A stretch of 64,000 nt of DNA from Aliidongia dinghuensis (GCF_014643535.1 NZ_BMJQ01000001.1:310001-374000), one strand, 5' to 3'; positions 46,494-59,022 are shown, counted from the stretch's first letter. Notes: a model not told the origin generated them from the sequence alone. A program made the numbers and translations.

Positions 46494-47435
46494 ATGACCC
46501 TTGGAACCACGACCGGAAAGCTCATCATCGTCGCCGGCCCGACCGCGAGCGGCAAGTCCGCCCTGGCGTTGGAACTCGTGCGCCGGTTCGACGGCACGAT
46601 CATCAATGCCGACAGCATGCAGGTCTACCGCGACCTGCGCGTGCTGACCGCCCGGCCCGACGATGCGGCACTCGCGGCGGCGCCCCATCGGCTGGACGGC
46701 ATCCTTGACGGCGCCGAGCTCTGCTCCGCCGCGCGCTGGGCCGAAATGGCCCGTGCCGAGATTGCGGTGGCGCATGCGGCCGGGCGCCTGCCGATCGTGG
46801 TTGGCGGCACCGGGCTTTACCTGAGGACCCTCCTCACCGGCATCGCGCCGGTGCCGGAGATCCCGGAAGACATCCGCGAGGCGGCCCGCGCGCGCCATCG
46901 CGCGATCGGCGGCGAGGCGTTCCGGGCCGAGCTCGCAGCGCTCGATCCGGACGCGGCGCAGCGCCTGCCAGCGGGCGACAGCCAGCGCCTGGTACGCGCC
47001 TACGAGGTGGTGCGTGCCACCGGCCGCACGCTCGGCGACTGGCAACGAGAGGCGGCGGCCAGCGTGCCGCGCTACCGGAGCCGGCAATTCGTGCTGCTGC
47101 CGCCCAGGGAGGCGCTCTATGCCGCCTGCGACGGCCGGTTCCGCGCCATGATAGCGGCCGGCGCGCTCGACGAGGTGGCACGGCTCGTCGCACGCCATCT
47201 TCCGCCCGAACTGCCGATCATGAAGGCGGTCGGCGTGCCGGAACTGGCCCGCCATCTCGCGGGCGCACTCGATTTGGAGGCGACGATTGCCGCGGCGCAA
47301 CAAGCGACACGGAACTATGCGAAACGGCAATTTACCTGGTTTCGCCGTCAGTTAGCGGATGCCGAGATTTTAGACACGCAACTTTCGCATAGTTTGGTTG
47401 CGTCGGTTTGTCAGAAAATTTGCGATTGGACTTGA
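46494..47435 (+). CDS. miaA: tRNA dimethylallyltransferase
   Basis: A 313-residue enzyme that adds the isopentenyl group to A37 of tRNAs reading UNN codons. The P-loop is IVAGPTASGKSALALEL; DSMQVYRDLRVLTARPD, PHRLDGILDG and VVGGTGLYLRTLLTGI follow; the C-terminal RNYAKRQFTWFRRQ is typical. Start MTLGTTTGKLIIVAG. It precedes ilvI by 66 bases in the same direction. Confidence 0.95.
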   Translation: MTLGTTTGKLIIVAGPTASGKSALALELVRRFDGTIINADSMQVYRDLRVLTARPDDAALAAAPHRLDGILDGAELCSAARWAEMARAEIAVAHAAGRLPIVVGGTGLYLRTLLTGIAPVPEIPEDIREAARARHRAIGGEAFRAELAALDPDAAQRLPAGDSQRLVRAYEVVRATGRTLGDWQREAAASVPRYRSRQFVLLPPREALYAACDGRFRAMIAAGALDEVARLVARHLPPELPIMKAVGVPELARHLAGALDLEATIAAAQQATRNYAKRQFTWFRRQLADAEILDTQLSHSLVASVCQKICDWT

Positions 47436-47481
47436 CCCGCGCAATCTACGCTCGCTAGGGTCCGCTTCCCTGAAGGACCCT
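47432..47481 (+). promoter_or_regulatory. Possible ilvI promoter and leader hairpin
   Basis: TTGACC, an 18-base spacer, then TAGGGT. A leader hairpin AGGGTCC-N11-GGACCCT (47457-47481) overlaps the -10 region. It lies over the miaA stop codon. No leucine/valine leader peptide is visible, so ordinary attenuation is not supported. Confidence 0.35.
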
Positions 47482-47501
47482 GCGAGGAGAGGAGCCGCAT
47501 C

Positions 47502-49292
47502 ATGACCGCCGGAACGACGTCCACGACACCCGAAGCACGCGCGCTGAACGGCGCGGAAATCGTGCTTAAGGCGCTCGTAGACCAGGGCGTCGAGGTGGTA
47601 TTTGGCTATCCGGGCGGCGCCGTCCTTCCGCTCTATGACGCGCTCTTTCAGCAGAACTCGATCCGCCACATCCTGGTCCGCCACGAGCAGGCGGCGGTCC
47701 ATGCGGCCGAGGGCTACGCGCGCTCGACCGGCAAGGTCGGCGTCGTCCTGGTCACGAGCGGGCCGGGCGCGACCAATGCCGTCACCGGCCTGACCGACGC
47801 GCTCTTGGACTCGGTGCCGGTCGTCTGCCTCACGGGCCAGGTGCCGACCCATCTCATCGGCAACGATGCGTTCCAGGAGGCCGACACGACCGGCATCACC
47901 CGGCCGTGCACGAAGCACAATTACCTGGTCAAGGACATCCGCAAGCTCGCCCGCACGGTGCACGAGGCGTTCTTCGTCGCGCGCAGCGGCCGGCCCGGTC
48001 CGGTCGTGATCGACCTGCCCAAGGACATCCTGGTCGGCACGGGCGCGTACAGCTCGCCGGCCGCGGTCGAGCACAAGACCTATCGCCCGCGGCTCGAGCC
48101 CGCGGCCGACGGCATCGCGGCGGCGGCCGAGTTGCTGATGAATGCCAAGCGGCCGATCCTCTACGGCGGCGGCGGCATCATCAATTCCGGGCCCGAGGCG
48201 AGCAAGCTCTTGGCCGAGCTGGTCGAGATGACCGGCTTTCCCTGCACGTTGACGCTCATGGGCCTGGGTGCGCTGCCGGCGTCCGACCCGCGGTTCCTCG
48301 GCATGCTCGGCATGCACGGTACCTACGAGGCGAACCATGCCATGCACGACTGCGACGTCATGCTGGCGGTCGGCGCGCGCTTCGACGACCGGGTGACGGG
48401 GCGCCTCAACGCCTTCTCGCCCGGGTCGAAGAAGATCCAGATCGACATCGACCCGTCGTCGATCAACAAGAACGTCCGGGTCGACATCGGCATCGTCGGC
48501 GACGTGACGGCGAGCCTCAAGGCGCTGATCGCGGCCTTGAAATCCCGGGGCTTCCGCAAGGATCAGAAGGCGCTCGCCCCCTGGTGGACCGAGATCGAGC
48601 GGCGCCGGGCCCGGAACTGCCTCGCCTATCATCGTACGGACAAGATCATCAAGCCGCAGTACGCGATCGAGCGGCTCTATGCGCTGACCCGCGGCCGCGA
48701 CACCTACGTTACGACCGAGGTCGGCCAGCACCAGATGTGGGCGGCGCAGTTCTTCAAGTTCGAAGAGCCGAACCGCTGGATGACCTCGGGCGGGCTCGGC
48801 ACCATGGGCTACGGCCTGCCGGCGGCGATGGGCGTGCAGATCGCCCATCCGGACGCGCTCGTCGTCGACATCGCCGGCGAGGCGTCGATCCTGATGAACA
48901 TCCAGGAAATGTCGACGCTGGCACAGTACCGGCTGCCGGTGAAGGTGTTCATCCTCAACAACCAGTATATGGGCATGGTCCGCCAGTGGCAGGAGCTGAT
49001 CCACGGCGGGCGCTATTCGGAGAGCTATTCCGAGGCGCTGCCCGATTTCGTGAAGCTGGCCGACGCGTTCGGCGCCACCGGCCTGCGCGTGACCGCGGTC
49101 TCGGAGCTGGACGATGCGATCCGCCGCATGATCGAGACGCCGGGCCCGGTCATCGTCGATGTCGCGGTCGATCCCAAGGAGAATTGCTTCCCGATGATCC
49201 CGTCGGGGGCGGCGCACAACGAGATGCTGCTCGGGCCTGAGGACAAGCCCGGCTCCACGTCCGGGGCAGAGGAGGGGATGGTGCTCGTATAG
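47502..49292 (+). CDS. ilvI: Acetolactate synthase large subunit
   Basis: A 596-residue ThDP/FAD enzyme making acetolactate and acetohydroxybutyrate for valine, leucine and isoleucine. It has GAEIVLKALVDQGVEVVFGYPGGAVLPLYDAL with the catalytic glutamate later in RHEQAAVHAAEGYARSTGKVG, the FAD region, and the ThDP-binding GEASILMNIQEMSTLAQYRLPVKVFILNNQYMG. ilvN follows after 48 bases. The name follows the family; ilvB would also be defensible. Confidence 0.95.
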   Translation: MTAGTTSTTPEARALNGAEIVLKALVDQGVEVVFGYPGGAVLPLYDALFQQNSIRHILVRHEQAAVHAAEGYARSTGKVGVVLVTSGPGATNAVTGLTDALLDSVPVVCLTGQVPTHLIGNDAFQEADTTGITRPCTKHNYLVKDIRKLARTVHEAFFVARSGRPGPVVIDLPKDILVGTGAYSSPAAVEHKTYRPRLEPAADGIAAAAELLMNAKRPILYGGGGIINSGPEASKLLAELVEMTGFPCTLTLMGLGALPASDPRFLGMLGMHGTYEANHAMHDCDVMLAVGARFDDRVTGRLNAFSPGSKKIQIDIDPSSINKNVRVDIGIVGDVTASLKALIAALKSRGFRKDQKALAPWWTEIERRRARNCLAYHRTDKIIKPQYAIERLYALTRGRDTYVTTEVGQHQMWAAQFFKFEEPNRWMTSGGLGTMGYGLPAAMGVQIAHPDALVVDIAGEASILMNIQEMSTLAQYRLPVKVFILNNQYMGMVRQWQELIHGGRYSESYSEALPDFVKLADAFGATGLRVTAVSELDDAIRRMIETPGPVIVDVAVDPKENCFPMIPSGAAHNEMLLGPEDKPGSTSGAEEGMVLV

Positions 49293-49340
49293 AGCCGCCG
49301 TTCCGTCCGCATACGTCCCCGCACGAGGAAGCAGCAGATC

Positions 49341-49856
49341 ATGGCCATCATCGAAACCGCCACCCAACGCCATACCATCGCCGTCGTCGTCGACAACGAA
49401 CCGGGCGTGCTCGCCCGCGTCATCGGCCTCTTTTCCGGCCGCGGCTACAATATCGAGAGCCTGACCGTGGCCGAGGTCGAGCGCAGCGCCGGCCTGTCGC
49501 GCATTACGCTGGTCACGTCCGGCACGCCCATGGTGATTGAGCAGATCAAGGCGCAATTGTCGCGCCTGGTGCCGGTCCATATGGTGAAGGACCTGACCGA
49601 GGAAGGCCCGCATGTCGAGCGCGAGCTGGCGCTCATCAAGGTTGCGGGCACGGGCGAGCGACGCATCGAGGCGCTCAGGCTCGCCGAGATTTTCCGGGCG
49701 CGCGTCGTCGATTCGACGATCGAATCCTTCATCTTCGAGGTCACGGGAGCGAGCGAGAAGCTCGACGCGTTCGTCGACCTCATGATGCCCTTGGGCCTGG
49801 TCGAGCTTGCCCGCACCGGCATCGCCGCCATGTCGCGCGGTACGGCGCCCTTGTGA
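49341..49856 (+). CDS. ilvN: Acetolactate synthase regulatory small subunit
   Basis: A 171-residue subunit. N-terminal ACT domain HTIAVVVDNEPGVLARVIGLFSGRGYNIESLTVAEVER, then the second half with VHMVKDLTEEGPHVERELALIKVAG. It confers valine feedback inhibition on the large subunit. Second gene of the ilv operon; after it comes a palindromic repeat and then ilvC. Confidence 0.95.
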   Translation: MAIIETATQRHTIAVVVDNEPGVLARVIGLFSGRGYNIESLTVAEVERSAGLSRITLVTSGTPMVIEQIKAQLSRLVPVHMVKDLTEEGPHVERELALIKVAGTGERRIEALRLAEIFRARVVDSTIESFIFEVTGASEKLDAFVDLMMPLGLVELARTGIAAMSRGTAPL

Positions 49857-49872
49857 TGGCACCGCTTCTCAT

Positions 49873-51058
<1,186 letters not shown>

Positions 51059-51079
51059 GGCAATCGGTACAGCGGCGGC

Positions 51080-51187
51080 GCCCTCACCCGCCTCGCGATG
51101 CTCGGCACCCTCTCCCGCTTGTGCGGGAGAGGGTTTTCTTTTCTCCCTCGCCCCGCATGGCGGGGAGAGGGTCGGGGTGAGGGGTGC
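51080..51187. repeat. CCCTCACCC...GGGTGAGGG inverted-repeat block
   Basis: Outer arms CCCTCACCC / GGGTGAGGG enclose two hairpins (CTCTCCCGC and CTCGCCCCGC types). This is another common interspersed repeat design in high-GC proteobacteria, here placed between convergent ilvC and the sedolisin gene. Confidence 0.65.
51108..51142 (+). terminator. Intrinsic terminator of ilvC
   Basis: CCCTCTCCCGC-ttgt-GCGGGAGAGGG is followed by TTTTCTTTTC: perfect stem and T-run, 50 bases past the ilvC stop. Confidence 0.9.
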
Positions 51188-51190
51188 CCC

Positions 51191-52750
51191 TCAGCTATTC
51201 GTTTTCGTAAACCGCTCGAACAGCGCCTGTCCCTTGGGCACGCCCAGGCCGGTGCAGGGGTTCCAGCCGGGGCCGGCGACATAGCCGAGTTCGGTGCCCT
51301 TGGGCTTGTTGTCGCCCTCGGTGATCGGGCGCAGCAGGCCGGGCTCGGCATAGAGCGTCGGCAGGAAGAATCCCAACGGCGCGGGCGCCCGTTCGTTGAT
51401 GAGGGCCGCGAGACCGGCCCAGAGCGGAGCCACGGCGCTGGTGCCGCCGATCGTCTTTGTGACGCCGTTCAGCACGATCACATAGCCGCTCGGCTGGGCC
51501 GCGTCGCCCGCGACGTCGGGCACGCCACGTCCGGGCTGGCGGGTCTGCATCTGGACCGGCGGGTTGGCCGCCTGCTGGAAGTCCGGCACCGGATAGAGCG
51601 TGCTGATGCCGCCGCCGGTCCCCTCGCCGTTGCCCGTGTCGCTCCACACCGTCTCGGCCGTGATGCGGGCGCCGTCGGTCGTGATCGCCGTGCCGCCGCA
51701 GCCGATCGCCCAGGGGCTCGACGCCGGGTATTGCACGTGGAGCGCGCCGTCGGTCTTGCCGTTGGTCGCGAGATTGTCGCCGGCCGCGACGAACACCGAG
51801 ACGCGGAGCTTGGCCGCATCTTCCAGCGCTGAATCCATAGCTTGGCGCGCCGCCGCCGACCAGGCAGTCTCGTTGACGCCCCAGCTGATCGACAGCGCCC
51901 CCGGCGCGTGCGCCGGGTCGTGGATCGCCGCGCTCACCGCATCGACGAAGCCCGCGAAGCTGGCGGGCGCGAAATAGACCGCGAGCCTGGCGCCGGGCGC
52001 CACGCCGCCCGCCACCTGCAGGTCGAGCGCCACCTCCTCGTCGGCCGCCGTCGAATGGCCGGGTGCATTCGTAGCACCGTCGATCGGTACCGCGACAATC
52101 TCGGGCAGGGGCAGGTCCATGGCCGCGAAGGCGGCCGCATTGTCGGCGTCGAGATAGCCGCCGCCCAGCTCGATGATGGCGATGCATTGCCCGGCCCCGG
52201 TGACGCCGGTCGGGAAATCGTAGAACGCACCGATCCGGTTCGGCCGATAGCCGGCACCGGCGGCGACGTCGTCCATGCGGAGCGCCTTGGCGAAGGCGGC
52301 CGGACGGTCGTCGAGGCCCAGCACCGCCTCGACGATCGGCAGCAGGTCGGCCGGCAGGCGCAGCATGCCGCTGCGGCCGCGGAACTGCCGCTCGCCCTGG
52401 CGGTAGAGGCTGAGCTTGGTGCCGAACGCGGCCTCGCAGGCGGCGACGGTGCCCGCGAGCTTGACGAGGCGCCGCGCCGGCTCGACCGATGCCACGGTGA
52501 GGCTGTGGTCGGCGGCGAACTGCCGGACCCGGGCGATATCATCTCGGTGGCGCGCGTGCCGGCGGGCGGCGAGGGCGGCGCGTGGGTCCTGGGCCCCTGC
52601 GACGCTTTCGGCCTCACCGGGTTGCGGCTTCAGGTAGAGGCTGAGTTCGAGCCGCTCGTCGGCCGGCGCGTCGCCGGTCCGTGTCGCATCCTCGGGCGGG
52701 GGCAGGAGACTGTCGGGAAAATCCGCAAGATGCCGCTCGGCCATCATCAT
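51191..52750 (-). CDS. Sedolisin (S53) family peptidase with pro-domain
   Basis: About 519 residues from MMMAERHLADF. Residues ~1-160 are the pro-kumamolisin activation domain (RLELSLYLKPQPGEAES, VAACEAAFGTKLSLYRQGERQFRGR). The catalytic domain follows, with E-x3-D in ADEEVALDLQ, the oxyanion Asp region SISWGVNETAWS, and nucleophilic serine in IGGTSAVAPLWAGLAAL. The C-terminal calcium site region is GYVAGPGWNPCTGLGVPKG. It is an acid-active endopeptidase. No signal peptide is evident at the chosen start, and upstream in-frame sequence looks non-coding, so the export route is unclear. Confidence 0.88.
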   Translation of the reverse strand: MMMAERHLADFPDSLLPPPEDATRTGDAPADERLELSLYLKPQPGEAESVAGAQDPRAALAARRHARHRDDIARVRQFAADHSLTVASVEPARRLVKLAGTVAACEAAFGTKLSLYRQGERQFRGRSGMLRLPADLLPIVEAVLGLDDRPAAFAKALRMDDVAAGAGYRPNRIGAFYDFPTGVTGAGQCIAIIELGGGYLDADNAAAFAAMDLPLPEIVAVPIDGATNAPGHSTAADEEVALDLQVAGGVAPGARLAVYFAPASFAGFVDAVSAAIHDPAHAPGALSISWGVNETAWSAAARQAMDSALEDAAKLRVSVFVAAGDNLATNGKTDGALHVQYPASSPWAIGCGGTAITTDGARITAETVWSDTGNGEGTGGGISTLYPVPDFQQAANPPVQMQTRQPGRGVPDVAGDAAQPSGYVIVLNGVTKTIGGTSAVAPLWAGLAALINERAPAPLGFFLPTLYAEPGLLRPITEGDNKPKGTELGYVAGPGWNPCTGLGVPKGQALFERFTKTNS

Positions 52751-54261
<1,511 letters not shown>

Positions 54262-54486
54262 TCGGGTCACCGTCCGGCGTCGGGTTTGCCAAGCCATGAG
54301 TCGCATTCGAAACGATTTGTGTCATCTATCGGTCAAATTTGAAGCATTTGCGACCTCGGATGGTCTGAACTCTGATTTCCGTAATCGATTGTTTGCCCTT
54401 TCGTGTGATATGACGACAATCAACGAGGCGGGGGCGGCACATTTGATGGTTGTGTCGAGGTCCTCCATCCGTCGTGGGGAACGTTC

Positions 54487-55410
54487 GTGAAATCGCGCTC
54501 GGCACCTGTTTCGCAGATTGTCGGACCGCTGAAATCGGCGGCGCAGCGTTTCGCCTATTCGGCACTTGTGCTGCTTTCGGTTGCGATCATGATCGTCGGG
54601 CGCGCCGACCAGGCGTTGATCGAGCGGATCCGGACGCAGGTCAACGACGTCATGGCGCCGGTGCTGGAGGCGATGACCCAGCCCGTCACCGCCGTGAGCG
54701 ATACGGTGGCGCATTTCCATGCCCTGGCCGAGCTCTATCGCGAGAACGAGCGCCTGCGTGCCGAGAACGCGGCGCTGCTGCAGTGGCAGCAAGTGGCTCA
54801 CCGGCTCGACAATGAGAACGCGGGTCTGCGCAGCCTGCTCAATTATCAGCCGGACGGCTCCACCTGGTTCATCACCGCCCGCGTCATCGGCACCTCGGGC
54901 GGCGCGTTCTCGCGCAACCTGCTGGTCAACCGCGGCACGCTCGACAGCGTTGCCAAGGGCCAGGCGGCCGCGGGCGGCACCGGCCTCATCGGCCGTGTCA
55001 CCGAGGTCGGCGAGCGCGCGGCCCGCGTGCTGATGATCACGGACCTGAACTCGCGGATCCCGGTCGTCGTCGGCGGCAGCGACGAGCATGCGATCCTGGC
55101 CGGCGACAATACCGACCGGCCGCAATTGGCCTATCTGGGCGCTCACGCCAAGATCAATGTCGGCGACCGGGTGGTGACGTCGGGCGATGGGGGCGTGTTC
55201 CCGCCGGGCATGCCGATCGGCACGGTCGCCGCCGTCGAGGGCGGCAACATCCGGGTCGAGCCGTTCGCGGATCTGAGCCGCGTCGAATATCTGCGTATCG
55301 TCGATTTCGGCCTGTCGGGCGTGCTGCCGCCCGACGCGGTGCCGCAGCCAAAGGCGCCGAAGCGGCCGAAGGGCGATGCGGGGAAGGGCGAGGCCGGTCC
55401 CACGCCATGA
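54487..55410 (+). CDS. mreC: Rod-shape-determining protein MreC
   Basis: A 307-residue inner-membrane protein, GTG start after GGGGAA. N-terminal membrane anchor (FAYSALVLLSVAIMIVGRA), coiled coil (ALAELYRENERLRAENAALLQWQQVAHRLDNENAGLRSLL) and periplasmic beta-barrel (ARVIGTSGGAFSRNLLVNRG, GLIGRVTEVGERAARVLMITD). It links MreB to PBP2. It overlaps mreD by ATGA. Confidence 0.92.
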   Translation: MKSRSAPVSQIVGPLKSAAQRFAYSALVLLSVAIMIVGRADQALIERIRTQVNDVMAPVLEAMTQPVTAVSDTVAHFHALAELYRENERLRAENAALLQWQQVAHRLDNENAGLRSLLNYQPDGSTWFITARVIGTSGGAFSRNLLVNRGTLDSVAKGQAAAGGTGLIGRVTEVGERAARVLMITDLNSRIPVVVGGSDEHAILAGDNTDRPQLAYLGAHAKINVGDRVVTSGDGGVFPPGMPIGTVAAVEGGNIRVEPFADLSRVEYLRIVDFGLSGVLPPDAVPQPKAPKRPKGDAGKGEAGPTP

Positions 55411-55916
55411 AGGCCAAGCCGGTCGAGACGGTCGACGGCATCGGCCAGAGGCTGGTGCCGACCGCCTTCACGCTGGTGCTCGCCATCCTGTCCGTGATAC
55501 CCGTCGACATTCCGGGCTATGCCCAGGTGACGCCCGACTACGTACTGATGTCGATCTATTACTGGACGATCTATCGACCGGACCATCTGCCTTACCTGGT
55601 GGTGTTCCTGGTCGGGTTGCTGATCGATCTCTTGACCTTCGGGCCGCCGGGGGTGACGCCGTTCGCGCTTCTGACCGTGCGCGCGATCGTGCTGACCCAG
55701 CGCAAATTCTTCGTCGGCAAGAACTTCCCGATCCTGTGGTGGGGCTTCGTGCTGGCGACCGTCGCCGTCACCCTGCTGCGCTGGGGCATGGGCGCGCTCT
55801 ATAGCGGGCACCTGCCCGATCCGCGCAGCTTCGCGTTCCAGGCGGTGCTGACCGCGGCGTTCTATCCGATGCTGTCCTGGGTCTTCTCGCGCGTGCAGCG
55901 GGTGATGTCGTCGTGA
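55407..55916 (+). CDS. mreD: Rod-shape-determining protein MreD
   Basis: A 169-residue integral membrane protein with about five helices (LVPTAFTLVLAILSVIPVDI, YWTIYRPDHLPYLVVFLVGLLIDLLTFGPPG, and others). Start overlaps the mreC stop as ATGA, and its stop overlaps the PBP2 GTG. Its position in the operon and the DLLTFGPPG loop identify it. Confidence 0.92.
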   Translation: MKAKPVETVDGIGQRLVPTAFTLVLAILSVIPVDIPGYAQVTPDYVLMSIYYWTIYRPDHLPYLVVFLVGLLIDLLTFGPPGVTPFALLTVRAIVLTQRKFFVGKNFPILWWGFVLATVAVTLLRWGMGALYSGHLPDPRSFAFQAVLTAAFYPMLSWVFSRVQRVMSS

Positions 55917-57838
55917 AGCCGCGCCCGCTCGCCCAGGACAAGAGCCGTTACAAGGTCCTGACCCGCCGCACGCTGATGCTGGGCGGCATTCAGCTGGGCC
56001 TCGTGGGGGCGCTCACCGCCCGCATGTATTACCTGCAGGTGCTGCAGGCCGACAAATACAAGGTGCTGGCCGAGGAGAACCGGATCAATCTCCGGCTGCT
56101 GGCGCCGCAGCGCGGGCGCATCCTCGACCGGTTCGGCGTGCCGCTCGCGGTCAACCAGCAGAGCTACCGGGTCGTCCTCGTCGCCGAGCAGGCGGGCGAC
56201 ATCGACAGTACGTTGAACGCGATCGGCACCCTCATCCCGCTCGGCGACAACGAGCGCCATCGGGTGCTGCGCGAGATCAAGAGCAAGCACTCCTTCGTGC
56301 CGATCGTCGTGCGCGAGAATCTCTCGTGGGAGGAGGTCGCCCGCATCGAGGTCAATGTCCCGGAACTGCCCGGCGTGCAGATCGAGGTCGGGCGCAACCG
56401 CTACTATCCGTTCGCCGACCGGACGAGCCATATTACCGGTTACGTGGCGCCGGTCTCGGAGAAGGAACTGACCGGCGATCCGCTGATGGAGCTGCCGGAC
56501 TTCCGCATCGGCAAGTCGGGCATTGAGAAATCGATGGATCTGGAGCTGCGCGGCACCGCCGGCACCAGCCAGATCGAGGTCAATGCGTTCGGCCGCGTCG
56601 TGCGCGAGATCAGCCGTGACGACGGTCAGCCGGGCCAGGAGGTCGCAACTACGCTCGACATGGCGCTGCAGGACTTCACCATGCGGCGCCTGCGGTCGGA
56701 GGAGGCGGCGACCTGTATCGTGATGGACGTGGTGACGGGCGAGATCCTGACCATGGCCTCCTCGCCGTCCTATGACGCGAACAGCTTCACGCACGGCCTC
56801 AAGGCGTCGGTCTGGAACGCGCTCAACACCGACCCGCATACGCCGCTCTACAACAAGGCGACCCAGGGCGTGAACCCGCCGGGCTCGACCTTCAAACCGG
56901 TCGTCGCCATGGCGGCGCTCGACTCCGGCGTCATCACGCCCGACTTCCGGGTGAATTGCCCAGGCGTCTTCACGCTCGGCGACCATGAATACCACTGCTG
57001 GCGCCACGGCGGGCACGGCACGCTCGACCTGCACGGCGGCTTGAAGAATTCCTGCGACGTCTATTTCTACGAGGTCGCCATGCGGGTCGGCGTCGACCGG
57101 GTCGCCGCCATGGCGCACCGGCTCGGCATGGGCGAGCTCACCGGCATCGACATCCCGAACGAGCGGCCGGGCAACATCCCGACGCGCGCCTGGAAGCTCA
57201 AGAAATTCGGCGTGCGCTGGGTCGACGGCGACACGCCGTCGATCGGCATCGGCCAGGGCTATATCGCGGTGACGCCGCTGCAGCTCGTGACCATGCTGTC
57301 GCGCATCATCTCGAACCGGGCGCTGGTGCCGCATCTGGAGCGCCAGCCCGGCATCATGGAGGCGGGCAAGCCGTTCGATCCCGACTTCGGCGCCAAGGAC
57401 TATCCGTCGCTGGGCTTCAACCCCGCCCATATCAATGCCGTGCTCTCCGGCATGAACGCCGTCACGAACGAGCTTGGCGGCACCGCCTATGGCGCGCGCA
57501 TTACCGATCCGGGCATGGAGATGGGCGGCAAGTCCGGCACCTCGCAATTCCGCCAGATCACCGCCGCCGAGCGCGAGCGCGGCATCAAGAAGGGCGAGCA
57601 GCTGCCGTGGAAGGACCGCGAGCATGCGCTGTTCATCGCTTTCGCGCCGGTCGGCAACCCGCGTTATGCCTGCGCCGTGTTCATCGAGCACGGCATCGCC
57701 GGCGGCAAATATGCGGCCCCCATCGCGCGCGACGTGCTGCGCGAGTGCCAGCGGCGCGACCCGTCGCGGCGCGTGCCGCCCGACCCGCTGATCGTGGCGG
57801 ACGCGGGTGCCGCCTCGACCCCGGACAAGACACCATGA
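55913..57838 (+). CDS. mrdA: Penicillin-binding protein 2, elongation transpeptidase
   Basis: A 641-residue cell-wall transpeptidase. N-terminal anchor LMLGGIQLGLVGALTARMYYLQVLQ; pedestal RINLRLLAPQRGRILDRFGVPLAVNQ; catalytic SxxK in NPPGSTFKPVVAMAALD; the SxN-type block KNSCDVYFYEVAMRVG; KSGT in GGKSGTSQFRQI. It makes cross-links with RodA during rod growth. GTG start overlapping mreD. Confidence 0.95.
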   Translation: MKPRPLAQDKSRYKVLTRRTLMLGGIQLGLVGALTARMYYLQVLQADKYKVLAEENRINLRLLAPQRGRILDRFGVPLAVNQQSYRVVLVAEQAGDIDSTLNAIGTLIPLGDNERHRVLREIKSKHSFVPIVVRENLSWEEVARIEVNVPELPGVQIEVGRNRYYPFADRTSHITGYVAPVSEKELTGDPLMELPDFRIGKSGIEKSMDLELRGTAGTSQIEVNAFGRVVREISRDDGQPGQEVATTLDMALQDFTMRRLRSEEAATCIVMDVVTGEILTMASSPSYDANSFTHGLKASVWNALNTDPHTPLYNKATQGVNPPGSTFKPVVAMAALDSGVITPDFRVNCPGVFTLGDHEYHCWRHGGHGTLDLHGGLKNSCDVYFYEVAMRVGVDRVAAMAHRLGMGELTGIDIPNERPGNIPTRAWKLKKFGVRWVDGDTPSIGIGQGYIAVTPLQLVTMLSRIISNRALVPHLERQPGIMEAGKPFDPDFGAKDYPSLGFNPAHINAVLSGMNAVTNELGGTAYGARITDPGMEMGGKSGTSQFRQITAAERERGIKKGEQLPWKDREHALFIAFAPVGNPRYACAVFIEHGIAGGKYAAPIARDVLRECQRRDPSRRVPPDPLIVADAGAASTPDKTP

Positions 57839-58980
57839 GCTTCGGCGCCGAGCGCGGCCATACGCCGGACTTCGCCGAGAAGCTGCGCAGCATCAACTGG
57901 GGCCTGATCTTCCTGCTGAGCGCCATCGCCGGCATCGGCTTCATGGTGCTCTATTCGGCGGCGAACGCCAGCTTCGACCCCTGGGCGTCGAAGTCGATGA
58001 TCCGCTACGCCATTTCGCTGGCGTTGCTCCTGGGCGTGGCGATCGTCGACATCCGTTTCTGGCTCAAGGCCGCCTATCCGATCTATGTGGTCGGGCTCGT
58101 GCTGCTGGTCGCGGTCGACCTGCATGGGCGCACGGGTCTCGGCGCCCAGCGCTGGATCGAGCTCGGCCCCCTGTCGCTGCAGCCGTCGGAGCTGATGAAG
58201 ATCGGCCTCGTCATGGTGCTGGCGCGGTATTTCAACACGCGCACGGTCGAGGAGGTCGGGCGGCCGCTGCATCTTCTCTATCCGCTCCTGCTGCTGCTGG
58301 TGCCGGCGGCGCTGGTGATGAAGCAGCCCGACCTGGGCACGGCGATGATGCTGGTCATGTCGACCGGCGGCATCTTCTTCCTGGCCGGCGTCCGGCTCTG
58401 GAAATTCGCGATCGCGATCGCGGCCGGCGCGGGCCTGGTGCCGATCGCCTTCGGCTTCATGCGCGACTATCAGAAGAAGCGCATCCTCACTTTCCTCAAT
58501 CCGGAGAACGACAGCCTGGGGGCCGGCTATCACATCACCCAGTCCAAGATCGCGCTCGGCTCCGGCGGCATGTGGGGCAAGGGCTACCTGCAGGGCACGC
58601 AGAGCCACCTCAATTTCCTGCCCGAGAAGCATACCGACTTCATCTTCACCATGTTCGCCGAGGAATTTGGCATGGCCGGCGGCTGCGTGCTCCTGGCACT
58701 CTACGCGCTGGTTGTGGCCTATGGCTGCGCGATTGGGCTCAGGAGCCGCAACCATTTCGGCCGCATGCTGGCGTTGGGCATCACGCTCAACTTCTTCCTC
58801 TATGTCTTCATCAACACGGCGATGGTGATGGGCCTCATCCCCGTGGTGGGCGTGCCGCTGCCGCTCATCTCCTACGGCGGCACGGCGATGCTGACGCTCA
58901 TGTTCGGCTTCGGCCTCGTCATCAGCGTCTATATCCACCGCGACGTGCGCATCAACCGGCGTGGCGAGTCGGAGAGCTAG
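57835..58980 (+). CDS. rodA: Rod-shape peptidoglycan glycosyltransferase RodA
   Basis: A 381-residue SEDS-family membrane protein with ten helices. ATG at 57835 overlaps the mrdA stop. Conserved features: RWIELGPLSLQPSELMKIGLVMVLARYF, LILLLVPAALVMKQPDLGTAMMLV-type loop, and the C-terminal VGVPLPLISYGGTAMLTLMFGFGLV. It polymerises lipid II with PBP2. Last gene of the mre cluster; tRNA-Phe follows. Confidence 0.95.
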   Translation: MSFGAERGHTPDFAEKLRSINWGLIFLLSAIAGIGFMVLYSAANASFDPWASKSMIRYAISLALLLGVAIVDIRFWLKAAYPIYVVGLVLLVAVDLHGRTGLGAQRWIELGPLSLQPSELMKIGLVMVLARYFNTRTVEEVGRPLHLLYPLLLLLVPAALVMKQPDLGTAMMLVMSTGGIFFLAGVRLWKFAIAIAAGAGLVPIAFGFMRDYQKKRILTFLNPENDSLGAGYHITQSKIALGSGGMWGKGYLQGTQSHLNFLPEKHTDFIFTMFAEEFGMAGGCVLLALYALVVAYGCAIGLRSRNHFGRMLALGITLNFFLYVFINTAMVMGLIPVVGVPLPLISYGGTAMLTLMFGFGLVISVYIHRDVRINRRGESES

Positions 58981-59022
58981 TGCCAAGCCTTTTCCGCGCA
59001 TCCCCCGCATGCAAAGCCGTGC

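Noticed and set aside
47436..47501. An attenuator or T-box before ilvI
   Set aside because: No leader peptide with Val/Leu/Ile codons and no T-run after the short hairpin.
47370..49862. An 830-codon open frame antisense to ilvI-ilvN
   Set aside because: Shadow of two well-conserved genes. It spans their intergenic gap only because of high GC.
55862..57691. A 609-codon open frame antisense to mrdA
   Set aside because: Shadow of PBP2 with a biased Arg/Asp/His composition and no ribosome site.
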